From Halorientalis marina (GTDB lineage: Archaea > Halobacteriota > Halobacteria > Halobacteriales > Haloarculaceae), in contig NZ_CP095487.1 in assembly GCF_023028345.1 (NCBI RefSeq), positions 1,736,001 through 1,800,000 of the forward strand: a stretch of DNA of 64,000 nucleotides, read 5' to 3'. This document shows, one piece after another, positions 1 through 8,188 of this stretch (the stretch's first letter is position 1; every line of letters begins with the position of its first letter). Below the pieces are notes generated by a model, which was not told the origin of the DNA, did no database searches, and saw only the letters and a program-made list of their open reading frames with translations. The position numbers were made by a program, and so were the translations under genes.

Positions 1-141
1 GTGACAGCCTTCCTTCCGTGCGTCCCTGTGGAGTCCTCGAAGGTAAGTTTTCGGCGGGATTGTCGGTCACAGACACCGGGTTTCCACTGAAACAAGTCGT
101 CCGCCACAGTTAATCCGTTGTCACCTGTAGTTCGAAAGACG

Positions 142-297
142 ATGGGGGTCCGCACAGTCCTCACTCGGCTACTCCCCGGAGGCGGGTCGAACGTAGTCGT
201 TGAGTGTCGCAACTGCGGAACGAGCGTCTCGCCGGGGACCGAAGAGTGTCCAGACTGTGGGGACACCGAGTTCTCTCGATACGAGATACCGGAATAG
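142..297 (+). CDS. Small zinc-ribbon protein (51 aa)
   Basis: A 51-codon gene reading MGVRTVLTRLLPGGG at its start. It contains two CxxC knuckles, CRNC (about residues 23-26) and CPDC (36-39), which together make a one-zinc ribbon. The ending FSRYEIPE is typical of a small CPxCG-type zinc-finger family that is widespread in haloarchaea. No partner gene is close by: the next gene leftward on the minus strand ends at 554. Function is unknown; such ribbons usually bind protein or nucleic acid. Cysteine spacing and the family-like N-terminus favour this plus-strand reading over the open frame that overlaps it on the minus strand. Confidence 0.8.
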   Translation: MGVRTVLTRLLPGGGSNVVVECRNCGTSVSPGTEECPDCGDTEFSRYEIPE

Positions 298-553
298 GTC
301 GTCGGGTAACTTGGAATCCGCGGCACCGATGATGGCGCCCTCGTTGGTATCCTCACAACGGCTGATCTCATCCACTATCTACCTCGACTGAGGGACACGA
401 TTCTCCGCAGACGATATGACTTCGCCGATCAGTGAGAGCCCTGTATCAACCGCGTCTGTGATGGAGACTGGACACGAATTCCACCTCCCCGGTGTGTGGG
501 AGTCACCCAGTTTCATGGATACAGGATCCTTGCTCAGAGAATGTATCGCTAGG

Positions 554-1039
554 CTATAAATCGGAGACGGCTCGACGTTTGATGACTTCTTCCAAGGCTG
601 ATGTAACATCTGGCGCTACTTCATTTAGGCCTGCATATAGGATGATACGGACGATTTCACTCTGTGAGTTAGACTCCTCCGGTTGTACAGAGAGTGCTTC
701 CTGTAGATCATTACTGGTAGACCCGACAATATCAGGATGTTCCTCGAGAGTGTCCAACACTGCCGCGAATTGCTCATCCCACACACTGATTACCTTATCA
801 TTCCCTTCCAAGTCTTCTAAACGAGCATCAAGGGCATCCATCAGCTCGGTGGCCTCATCCGAATTCCGATCATTGCTTGTGGAAGGTGGTGTCTCTTCCG
901 ACGACTGTTCATCGCCAGCATTCGTCTCAGAGGGAGAGCCTGAATCCGACTCCATGTTCTCTGCTGCTTGGTCTATTCGGCTGCCAGTTTTTGCCCGGTC
1001 ACGAAACTCGTCTAACCTCATCTCATCAGCGTCAGTCAT
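554..1039 (-). CDS. Acidic partner protein of the ParA ATPase (161 aa)
   Basis: The start codon overlaps the stop of the parA gene by four bases (ATGA), so the two are translated together. The first 65 residues are polar, acidic and Ser/Thr-rich, likely disordered. The second half (about 66-161) is predicted helical, with leucine spacing such as ELMDALDARLEDLE. I recognise no domain. By position it is the equivalent of a ParB-like or CopG-like centromere-binding partner in a ParA partition operon. No ribbon-helix-helix or helix-turn-helix is obvious, so that role is inferred from context only. Confidence 0.7.
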   Translation of the reverse strand: MTDADEMRLDEFRDRAKTGSRIDQAAENMESDSGSPSETNAGDEQSSEETPPSTSNDRNSDEATELMDALDARLEDLEGNDKVISVWDEQFAAVLDTLEEHPDIVGSTSNDLQEALSVQPEESNSQSEIVRIILYAGLNEVAPDVTSALEEVIKRRAVSDL

Positions 1040-1905
1040 GCCTGAATCACCGACGGTTTGAGACGTTCGATGAGTGCCTCTGCATTTGCAATAAACGCAG
1101 ATCGGGCACGCTCTGCTGTATCTGAGGGGCTATCCTTTCGGAACACTGTGTGACCTCTGTCAGCGGCAGTTCGAATGTCTTGGCTCTTCGGAATATGCCG
1201 CGGTGCGATAGTCTCGGAGAACTCATCTTGGAAGGTGTTCAGGTACTCGCGCGCCAACCGTGTCCGCATGTCAACCATGCTGGGCACGACCATTGTCAAT
1301 TCCATATCGGCCGACAGTGTTTCGCGCATTGCACCGATATCGGTCCGCAGTTGCTGCGCCTGTCCTTCCTCGAATGTGCCCATTTCTACCGGCGCAATCA
1401 CGTTGCCTGCTGCCCATAGCCCGTTGTACGTGATGTTGTCTGAGTGACCTGGGAGATCAATCAGAACGATATCGTACCGTAACGGGTCTACGTAATCGTC
1501 AAGAAACTTCGCGAACCGGGAATACCGCTCTTGTGGATCGTCGACTCTGGCCAATTCAGCTTCGACGCCGTCAAGGCCAGGGTGTGCCGGAAGCAGATCC
1601 ACGAGTTCACCCGTTGAGTATATCAATTCCTCAACTGGCTGTTTACCAATCCTGTCTGCAATTGCTGGCCACTCGTCCTGAAATACGGTGGAAATGTTCG
1701 GCCAGGCCTCATCCTCTTCGATGGCCTGCTGATACTGACTCCAGATCCCGAATACCTGGGCGAGATCGCCCTGTTTGCCGGCAAGATCAACCAGCAACAC
1801 GTCATGGCCTTGGCGAGCAGCAGCGACACCTAGATGGGCTGCAACGGTCGTTTTTCCTGTGCCGCCCTTGTCAATAAAGGTAGCCGCCCGGAGTGTCTCA
1901 CTCAA
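1036..1905 (-). CDS. ParA/MinD-family ATPase
   Basis: A 289-residue Walker-type ATPase. The deviant Walker A motif KGGTGKTT spans residues 13-20, a Walker A' aspartate follows in LLVDLAGKQG, and Walker B appears as DIVLIDLPGH. Both signature lysines of the ParA/MinD class are present. These ATPases segregate plasmids by ATP-dependent dimerisation on DNA. The likely start is TTG at 1905: an in-frame stop lies just upstream and a GAGGTGA ribosome-binding sequence sits eight bases ahead, so this gene is not leaderless. It heads a two-gene operon with the overlapping acidic partner. Its presence suggests the integrated element can exist as a replicating episome. Confidence 0.9.
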   Translation of the reverse strand: MSETLRAATFIDKGGTGKTTVAAHLGVAAARQGHDVLLVDLAGKQGDLAQVFGIWSQYQQAIEEDEAWPNISTVFQDEWPAIADRIGKQPVEELIYSTGELVDLLPAHPGLDGVEAELARVDDPQERYSRFAKFLDDYVDPLRYDIVLIDLPGHSDNITYNGLWAAGNVIAPVEMGTFEEGQAQQLRTDIGAMRETLSADMELTMVVPSMVDMRTRLAREYLNTFQDEFSETIAPRHIPKSQDIRTAADRGHTVFRKDSPSDTAERARSAFIANAEALIERLKPSVIQA

Positions 1906-2217
1906 GGGGTGTCACCTCGTTGTTCGGACATCGCGTATCCAGACTGTCATTCATATCTATATACCTATCATCTGAAAGTAGGGGGATCTCACGGAAAAAC
2001 CTCAGCCAGACATTCACACAAACAGGCAATATCTAAAGGTCTGCTTAAAAAGAAACTCAGATCGGTCTAATTATCGGGAATTTATCAGGGTATACTGTCG
2101 GAAAGATTGGAAATCGCAGGATGGCGAAACACCTCGTGGTTAAATCCGATTCCTCGGGTCGGGCTTCGAAACGGAACCGAATTTGATATCCGTGTCATTT
2201 CACGGCTTGTTTGAAGC
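1906..2217. other. Divergent intergenic region between parA and helicase
   Basis: About 312 bases without a gene, between the divergent partition operon and the helicase gene. AT-rich tracts near 1955-1975 and 2030-2050 could hold promoters, and AATTTGATATC near 2180-2190 lies at leaderless-promoter distance from the helicase start. An imperfect inverted repeat pairs AATCCGATTCC (about 2143-2153) with GGAACCGAATT (about 2175-2185), 9 of 11 matching. By position this is the best candidate in the window for a partition site or replication origin of the element, but no iteron array is seen. Confidence 0.4.
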
Positions 2218-4146
2218 ATGGGATGCTGTTTCGAAGGTGGAAAATGCGTCGACAATGCCCGATCTGCTTGTAAGGAAACTCTATACGATAGCGTCACTTC
2301 TCAACTCATTTCAGATACGCCAATACCGACATTGGTTGACGCGATTCCAACGATAGGAAAGACGAGTGCTGCCGCGCAGTTTGCAGCTGAACTTTGCGAG
2401 GGTGAGAGGGATACTAAGCTGACCTATCTAACGCATCGGACGGCGAACCGTGAGCAGTTCGAGGAAATGATCCGCCAGCATGTGAGTGACGGGTCGGTAA
2501 CCGATATGGTTCACCTGCCCGTACTTGAGGATGATTGTCCAACAGCACGAGGTGACCATGGAAGTGGATGGCAAAGTCGTCTCATCTCGCTCCGCGATCA
2601 AGGCCTGTCTCCGGCTTCGCTTCACCGGAATCAGAAGATTGGACTTCCCTGTGGAGGGACCGAGTGTCCTTATCTGGACTGGTGGACCAATGACGAATCT
2701 AGCGACGTTTTCATCGGCCACCTCTCGCACGCGTATGTACCAGAGATTGTGGACGAGAGAGTGGTGATCATTGATGAGGATCCTGGTGACGCGTTTCAAA
2801 CGCGATTCAGCGCGAGCGAACTACACCAGTTAGTGGGTCAGTTTCTGAAGCGAGACGATGATCTCCCAGTAAAGGATCTGGACTCATTGAAATTGCTCCG
2901 GCAGGATGAGTCTACGTTCGGAGATGCACGAGAGACGATCCATGAGTATGCTAGCGATGTTGATCCGTTCGATCTGGGGGGCGATATCGTTCAGAGTGGA
3001 CATGGGCACGTAGATGCTGCTCTCGTCGTACAGGCACTGCTGGAACCAACAGTAGACGAGAAAGAAGGCCTCGAGGAAGGGTCTGAGACGTATCGGGTAG
3101 TATTAGAAAACGATGTTGAACACATACACCTGGCCGACTCAGTCGTCGTCGCGTACGATCCACAGAGTGGGGAATTGGCACTTCGAAACTCGCCTGATTT
3201 CTCGCGAACAGCTGCTTTAGTTGGTCTGGACGGGACACCAACCCCAGAACTTTGGAAAGGGCGACTCGGCGTCGACAAGCTATCACATGTACAGGTACTT
3301 TGCGATGAATGCCGGCAAAAGTATCTTTCAGACGTTCTCGGGTACCAGCTGATCCAGACATCGTCATATGTCAAACCATATAGCGGGGCACAACCGAAGC
3401 GAATCTCTTTTGAGAAGGATCGGGGTCTGTTGCACGAGGTTCAGCGTCGTGCTGACAGCCAAGTCGGCCTGATCACAACTAAGGGGGCCAAAACCAGGCT
3501 CCTGAGCTACGAGGACGAGAATGACGTTGCGATTCCAGACGAGTTGGTCGGTCACTACCGGAACATCAAGGGATCGAACGAATTCGAAGGTGACGAGGTG
3601 CAGATTGGCGTCATTATCGGTAGTCCACATCCTGGTCCAGACGAACTCCGGTTGTTAGCCGGACTCAACGGTGACATCTTCGATACCGAAGTCGTGGAAG
3701 AGACCCGGGACGGCCACCATTACAGTCGTCGTGAACCCGTCTCAGAGGCTGAACCGTATCTGAACCACGTTCGTGAAAATAGCGTGGCCCAAGCGATCCT
3801 TAGATTTGGGCGCCAGGACGGTGCGACAGTCTTCGTTCACACATCGGCTGTGCCGGAATGGATGCATGCTATCTGCAAGTCGGCATCAGTTGAACCACGT
3901 CCAGATGGAGAACAGGCCGTACTTCGGACACTAGAGTCTGGTGAAGAAGCGAGTACTGGTGAGATCGCGGATCATACTCCGTTCAGCACTGATACGGTTC
4001 GAAACCAGTTGAAGGAATTAGAGGAGCAGCAGGTAGTCGACAGACAGGGTGATCAGCATCGAATCATCTGGAAGGCAACTGATTCTCTACGCAGAGTTTC
4101 TCCAACTGCACGAGTCAAACTCTCTGTAACGGATTTTAGCCGCTAA
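2218..4146 (+). CDS. SF2-like helicase/ATPase with C-terminal winged helix
   Basis: A 642-residue protein. Residues about 42-52 give a Walker A-like AIPTIGKTS, LTYLTHRTANREQ resembles motif Ia, and VVIIDEDPGDAF is a DEDx motif II near residue 185. AQAILRFGRQDG near residue 525 resembles motif VI (Q..lR..R). A cysteine pair (LPCGGTECPY) lies before motif II. The last 90 residues contain a helix-turn-helix (STGEIADHTPFSTDTVRNQL), likely DNA-binding. Together this indicates an ATP-driven nucleic-acid translocase carried by the element, plausibly for replication or transfer. I cannot assign it to a named family. The ATG start fits a leaderless promoter about 30 bases upstream. Confidence 0.75.
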   Translation: MGCCFEGGKCVDNARSACKETLYDSVTSQLISDTPIPTLVDAIPTIGKTSAAAQFAAELCEGERDTKLTYLTHRTANREQFEEMIRQHVSDGSVTDMVHLPVLEDDCPTARGDHGSGWQSRLISLRDQGLSPASLHRNQKIGLPCGGTECPYLDWWTNDESSDVFIGHLSHAYVPEIVDERVVIIDEDPGDAFQTRFSASELHQLVGQFLKRDDDLPVKDLDSLKLLRQDESTFGDARETIHEYASDVDPFDLGGDIVQSGHGHVDAALVVQALLEPTVDEKEGLEEGSETYRVVLENDVEHIHLADSVVVAYDPQSGELALRNSPDFSRTAALVGLDGTPTPELWKGRLGVDKLSHVQVLCDECRQKYLSDVLGYQLIQTSSYVKPYSGAQPKRISFEKDRGLLHEVQRRADSQVGLITTKGAKTRLLSYEDENDVAIPDELVGHYRNIKGSNEFEGDEVQIGVIIGSPHPGPDELRLLAGLNGDIFDTEVVEETRDGHHYSRREPVSEAEPYLNHVRENSVAQAILRFGRQDGATVFVHTSAVPEWMHAICKSASVEPRPDGEQAVLRTLESGEEASTGEIADHTPFSTDTVRNQLKELEEQQVVDRQGDQHRIIWKATDSLRRVSPTARVKLSVTDFSR

Positions 4147-4247
4147 TTTCAAACTGCTGCACGAGTTGCTATAGCAAGCTCGCCGAATTTCTCTTGTAGA
4201 ATCCTTACGGAAGACTCTACTACCTACTCAGCAACCGCAGCCCCGGC

Positions 4248-4354
4248 GGCGTCACCCTAGCAGAGTCGCAGTGCGGGTGACGCCTTCTCACCGCGCCCTG
4301 GGACGAGGACCAACGACCTCCTCGGCCAGTGGCCGGTGCGCGCCCGCGGTCCCA
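4248..4354. other. GC-rich structured stretch ahead of recombinase
   Basis: A GC-rich island inside AT-rich element DNA. It begins with a perfect 10-bp inverted repeat, GGCGTCACCC (4248-4257) and GGGTGACGCC (4275-4284). A second unit is closed by TGGGAC (4299-4304) with GTCCCA (4349-4354) and contains GAGG/CCTC and CGGCC-AGT-GGCCG (4323-4335), followed by CC and the recombinase ATG. The second unit has a tRNA-acceptor-like closure but no anticodon arm or T-arm consensus. It could be a structured RNA, a leader controlling the recombinase, or a recombination site. Confidence 0.45.
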
Positions 4355-4356
4355 CC

Positions 4357-5565
4357 ATGAGTAGTGAAAATCACGCCGATGACTGCCAAGAGCAGTCAGA
4401 GGATCGCACGAATCGTAGCACTGACACTGACGCAGTCGCAGCAGGTACGGCTGATTCACGGCTTGATTTCGAGTTTATCTCACAAGAGAAAGTTGAACCG
4501 CTTAACCATCGCCAGAAGCAGATATACTGTCAGAAGCGTACGCGTTTCATCGAATACCTTCGAGAGAAGGGGAAAGTCCAATACAAAGAAGTCGGTTACG
4601 CTGAGGGGTCAGTTAAACCGATGGCCCGATTAATCCAACAGGTCTTCGAGTACGTGTGGGAAAATCAGGGTCATACAACGACGGACCTCACACAGGATCA
4701 GGCAGACGACTTCATCGACGCGTTGAGTGCTGATGAAATCCGACGGAACGACGGGGATCGGTACGATGGCGATTCCAAACGTAAGTTCAACGACGTACTT
4801 CGTTGCTGGTTTGAATGGAACAATGAGGACTGGGAGCCGGCAGTTACGTTCGAATCTGACGGACCAAGAGATAATTCTGATCCGTTCACGAAAGGCGAGA
4901 TGGAGCGTCTTTGGCAGGCGTCTCTTGACTACAAATCAATCCCGACATACAACAACGTTGGCCCTGAGGAGCGTGACCGCTGGAAGGCTCATATCGCTCA
5001 GGAACTGGGGATTCCTAAAGAAGATGTCACACCGGAACACTGGACAGAGCGGAATACCAGTTGGAAAATCCCCGCACTCATTCGCACCACGAGGGAAACT
5101 GGTTGGCGCTGCGCTATGGTTGCCCGTCTGAAAATCCAGTGGTACAAACCTGAGACGCAGGTAATTGTGATTCCGCGAGAGGATGCAGTCAAAAATGACG
5201 TACAGTGGCGGCAGAAACTCTCAGACGAGGCTGCCGATACACTTGAGCGGTGGCTTGACCAGCGGAAAAATAAGACGAAATACGATGGTCGTGACGAGAT
5301 TTGGCTCAACCGGGAATCCAATCCGTACTCCTCGGAAAATCTGAACAGACTACTGAACGATCTCATAGATGAGGCCGGAATCAACCCCAATGGGCGCAAG
5401 CTTACCTGGCATTCGTTCCGCCACTACGTCGCGACGTACACCTACCAGGAATACCGCGATCTGAAAATGGTGGCCGAGGTCCTCCGCCAGAAAACGAAGT
5501 CAGCTGCCGAACGGTACGTCCACGTTCCTGAGGAGATGAAAGAGCAGGCTGCATCACATCTCTGA
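4357..5565 (+). CDS. Tyrosine recombinase/integrase (first copy)
   Basis: A 402-residue site-specific recombinase with an N-terminal SAM-like core-binding region and a C-terminal catalytic domain. Visible catalytic residues are Arg251 (TGWR), His352 and Arg355 (WHSFRHY), and nucleophile Tyr387 (ERYVH). The position usually held by the second histidine is Gln378 (LRQKT). I chose ATG 4357 over the in-frame GTG at 4336 because the GTG lies inside the structured stretch. It is clearly paralogous to the recombinase at 8189: both have SxPxYNN, a WK-rich insert and NPYS. Having no adjacent tRNA, it may act on a second site or as an internal invertase or resolvase. Confidence 0.85.
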   Translation: MSSENHADDCQEQSEDRTNRSTDTDAVAAGTADSRLDFEFISQEKVEPLNHRQKQIYCQKRTRFIEYLREKGKVQYKEVGYAEGSVKPMARLIQQVFEYVWENQGHTTTDLTQDQADDFIDALSADEIRRNDGDRYDGDSKRKFNDVLRCWFEWNNEDWEPAVTFESDGPRDNSDPFTKGEMERLWQASLDYKSIPTYNNVGPEERDRWKAHIAQELGIPKEDVTPEHWTERNTSWKIPALIRTTRETGWRCAMVARLKIQWYKPETQVIVIPREDAVKNDVQWRQKLSDEAADTLERWLDQRKNKTKYDGRDEIWLNRESNPYSSENLNRLLNDLIDEAGINPNGRKLTWHSFRHYVATYTYQEYRDLKMVAEVLRQKTKSAAERYVHVPEEMKEQAASHL

Positions 5566-5823
5566 TGTGACGCTGGTCTGAACGTTTCACTGATTCAATC
5601 GGGAGTATTATACAACGGTTCATCCACCCGTTTTTCACTCTCTCGGCCCGCTCAGGACAGGGGATTGAGCTATCACGTTGAACGGCCTTCTGCCTAATAT
5701 CTGTCACAAACTGCGTGCTGAATACAGGGCGCTAGTCTCGCACTAAGAATATTCAATAGCAGGGCATTCGATTACTGCTGGTTCGAGGCGGATTCTCGGT
5801 AAATCCAACCTCTTCAATGAGGA

Positions 5824-7008
5824 TTACTGCGACTGGTTCTCGCTTAGTAGAGCCTCGATTGCTGGTCCGTCATTCGTCTCGAATAAGTCGCGGAGCTTCT
5901 TCAGGGATGTAACTGATTCCTCAAGCGCGTTTGAGAGTTCGACAGGATACCCGAGAACGAAGCGATTTGCCCCATCGTCTTCCATTCCAGCTCGGTCGCT
6001 AAACGCCGAGACCAACTCCTCACGAGATGAGGGATTATCAGCCGTCACCGCCTTTTTTGTGCCCTTTGGGAGGTTCTTCCGACCGACTAACCAGTTGAGC
6101 GGGAACTGCACTACCTCCAGTTCTGCCTCGATGACCCGATCAGCGAGTGCTTCTGCATTGTCGCACAGAAACTCTTGTAGAGCTTTATCCTGCCAAGGTC
6201 GGATCGCAAGTCCGACTCTCAGCTCCTGTGAGCGCTTATTCGATAGCATCGCATAGCACGTCTCGTTCGAATCACCAGATGCACCATCGCTGAACGTGAG
6301 CAACATCCAATCTGGGTCGATTGGTTTCCAGCCGGTCGATGTACCTTTCGGCTCCTTGATTGCCTGATATGGCCACCGTTCGCCGGTGTCGAGGCCGTCA
6401 ATCTGGGTGGCGGCCTGTTTCCAGAGTTCCCATACACTCACACGAAATTCTTCTGTGTCGATACCATCGAATCCCTCGTAGCCGAATTCCCTGAACATCT
6501 TTTTTGCTCGTGAAATCGTTGGTTGCCACTCCTCACCTAATCCGCCTCCGCTGAACACAAACTGAGAAATTTTGAACCAACTTGTCCAGCGAATATCCGT
6601 GGATAACTCCTTGATGAGAGACGGTCTTCGAATATCCTCGGTGATTGCAATGAGTATAGGTTCTCGACCGTCTGCATTGTGCTCTAATTTCGCCAGTTCG
6701 CCTTCCAGTTGGCTCTTACTGAGGGAATCTCGTCGTTTAGACTCAAAGCCGACAATCTTCGAGGAGTCACCAATGGTGAAATCGATTTTTCGATCGGTGC
6801 CTTCGTCTCGATACGAAAGTGGTTCGAGGTCGGTTCCTTCCACCTTCGCGTCATCCTCAAAGGTGACTTCGTTTCCGAGAAGGTGATTCAGGAATCCCGC
6901 GTCGAGGGCAAGTGAGTCATCAACCAGGTCAGCAAAACAATTGTTGAACGTCTCCTCATCACGTATATCCTGATCTAATTGTCCATAAACTGTCCAACTG
7001 GGCTGCAT
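5824..7008 (-). CDS. PD-(D/E)XK nuclease-like protein
   Basis: A 394-residue protein with markedly lower GC than the core genes around 10-64 kb. Residues 71-91 read as a PD-(D/E)XK active site: Asp76 in KIDFTIG, a hydrophobic strand IVGF, then Glu89-Ser-Lys91 (ESK). A Gln-containing helix follows (KSQLEGELAKLE), as in many nucleases of this fold. The C-terminal 250 residues are not recognised. No methyltransferase or other restriction subunit is next to it. It may be a solitary accessory or defence nuclease of the element. Its promoter is probably the AT-rich stretch just upstream of 7008. Confidence 0.6.
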   Translation of the reverse strand: MQPSWTVYGQLDQDIRDEETFNNCFADLVDDSLALDAGFLNHLLGNEVTFEDDAKVEGTDLEPLSYRDEGTDRKIDFTIGDSSKIVGFESKRRDSLSKSQLEGELAKLEHNADGREPILIAITEDIRRPSLIKELSTDIRWTSWFKISQFVFSGGGLGEEWQPTISRAKKMFREFGYEGFDGIDTEEFRVSVWELWKQAATQIDGLDTGERWPYQAIKEPKGTSTGWKPIDPDWMLLTFSDGASGDSNETCYAMLSNKRSQELRVGLAIRPWQDKALQEFLCDNAEALADRVIEAELEVVQFPLNWLVGRKNLPKGTKKAVTADNPSSREELVSAFSDRAGMEDDGANRFVLGYPVELSNALEESVTSLKKLRDLFETNDGPAIEALLSENQSQ

Positions 7009-7308
7009 CTACTTTACTAATCTATATCAAGAAGTAATAATCTGGTGGGAATGCCCGTAAGTCACCGCGGCGTCCTTCTCCAAGCGGCCCACAAACAGTG
7101 GAAGGCAGCAATGAACTCTTTCGTAGATAGCTACTAACTGGATTGAGAACACCTGTTCTACTGAACCTATGCTCTATATTCAGCAGCACTCCGAGAACAC
7201 TAACGCAATTTGGTAGAATTGACAGCGGTAGGTTGGCAGGCACACTGAGCAGATCAAGTGTTCAATCTACGAACGTGTCACCACTCGGTACAGAGCATCC
7301 ACGGACCG
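7009..7308. other. Gene-free stretch upstream of the nuclease-like gene
   Basis: About 300 bases between two minus-strand genes. TTGATATAG just upstream of 7008 is a plausible TATA element for the nuclease-like gene. I see no convincing short gene, no repeat and no RNA. Confidence 0.4.
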
Positions 7309-7803
7309 CTACCCCTGGATGTATGTTAACTTGCTGCGCTCGTCGGGCGGAATGGGATTAGTGTACGAAACCTCCTCACTGTCGCACAACTCGTCGAAGT
7401 CATCATCAGTCGTAATCAGGTAGTCAGCATCATATGTCCGTGCGAGCGCCAGGATGAACGAATCGTAGACATCGTGATTTTTCTCGGCGCTGATCTCGTA
7501 TGCCTCCAGAAGCGTGGTCTCGGTTGCACCAACAATTCGTGCCGGACTCCGAACGAGCGATTGGATTGCGTTTCGAGCAGCAACTGCGTCCACCCCGAAG
7601 TTATTCGTCATGAGATACTGTGCCCGGAGCGGATAGTAGTCGAAGACGAGCAAGACGTTCGGCCCATCAAGAGCGTTCTGGATCCACGGAAACACATCGT
7701 CGTGCGCCGGATGATCGTCGGTCAGACCGATAGCGAGGACGTTCACGTCCGTGAGCACCGTTACTTCGGTCGGGAGCGAATCAGTCATCGGCTCTCCGAT
7801 CAC
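7309..7803 (-). CDS. PIN-domain toxin (VapC type)
   Basis: A protein of about 160 residues with the PIN ribonuclease pattern: an N-terminal acidic strand TDVNVLA, a central HDVYDSFILALA helix and a C-terminal TTDDDFDEL. These supply the acidic residues that hold the catalytic metal. VapC toxins cleave tRNA or rRNA until neutralised by their antitoxin. The GTG start (7803) overlaps the antitoxin stop by four bases; an in-frame ATG at 7788 would give 159 residues. Beside an integrase the pair probably stabilises the element in its host. Confidence 0.85.
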   Translation of the reverse strand: MIGEPMTDSLPTEVTVLTDVNVLAIGLTDDHPAHDDVFPWIQNALDGPNVLLVFDYYPLRAQYLMTNNFGVDAVAARNAIQSLVRSPARIVGATETTLLEAYEISAEKNHDVYDSFILALARTYDADYLITTDDDFDELCDSEEVSYTNPIPPDERSKLTYIQG

Positions 7804-8069
7804 TGATCCATCGGCCCAAAGAGTGCGTCTCCCGCATCGGTTGGTGTCGTCTCATCCCAGTCATCTCGATTGGCTGTTGCTAGCTCAAGCTTCGAACTCG
7901 GCTGTGGGTTGACTTCGAGGACGGAGCCGACGAGCCTCGCCGGGAGCTCATCGTTCGATTCGATTCCCAACCGATCTCTGACCTCTTTCGGGAGGGTGAC
8001 TCGGCCCCTATCGTCCACGGTGAGTGTCAGCTCTTCCTCGTGGCTTCCATCGATCGACGTTTTTCCCAT
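7800..8069 (-). CDS. AbrB/SpoVT-type antitoxin
   Basis: An 89-residue protein with a swapped-hairpin AbrB-type DNA-binding domain at residues about 14-48 (LTVDDRGRVTLPKEVRDRLG), the normal arrangement in archaeal VapB antitoxins. The C-terminal acidic tail (DDWDETTPTDAGD) would bind the toxin. It overlaps the toxin gene by four bases and is transcribed first, so translation is coupled. Upstream lie an AT-rich promoter (ATATCAGTATAG) and a 9-base direct repeat, ATACCCACT, at 8083-8091 and 8143-8151, which could serve autoregulation. Confidence 0.85.
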   Translation of the reverse strand: MGKTSIDGSHEEELTLTVDDRGRVTLPKEVRDRLGIESNDELPARLVGSVLEVNPQPSSKLELATANRDDWDETTPTDAGDALFGPMDQ

Positions 8070-8188
8070 TTTTCATCACCTAATACCCACTACTATACTG
8101 ATATACAAAGCTGTTGTGCCCACGGAGTAGCGAGACGTCCGTATACCCACTGAGCGCGAGGACTCATGAGACCCGCTGTTTGAGAGAT

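Noticed and set aside
169-375. A 68-codon minus-strand frame overlapping the zinc-ribbon gene
   Set aside because: The plus strand gives a compact protein with two CxxC pairs and a family-like N-terminus; the minus reading has no recognisable feature.
4299-4356. A tRNA gene ahead of the integrase
   Set aside because: The acceptor-like closure and CC end are present, but there is no T-loop consensus, no D-arm and no anticodon arm of proper size.
5402-5707. A 101-codon minus-strand frame at the end of the first recombinase gene
   Set aside because: It overlaps the catalytic tyrosine region of the recombinase and has a low-complexity basic translation.
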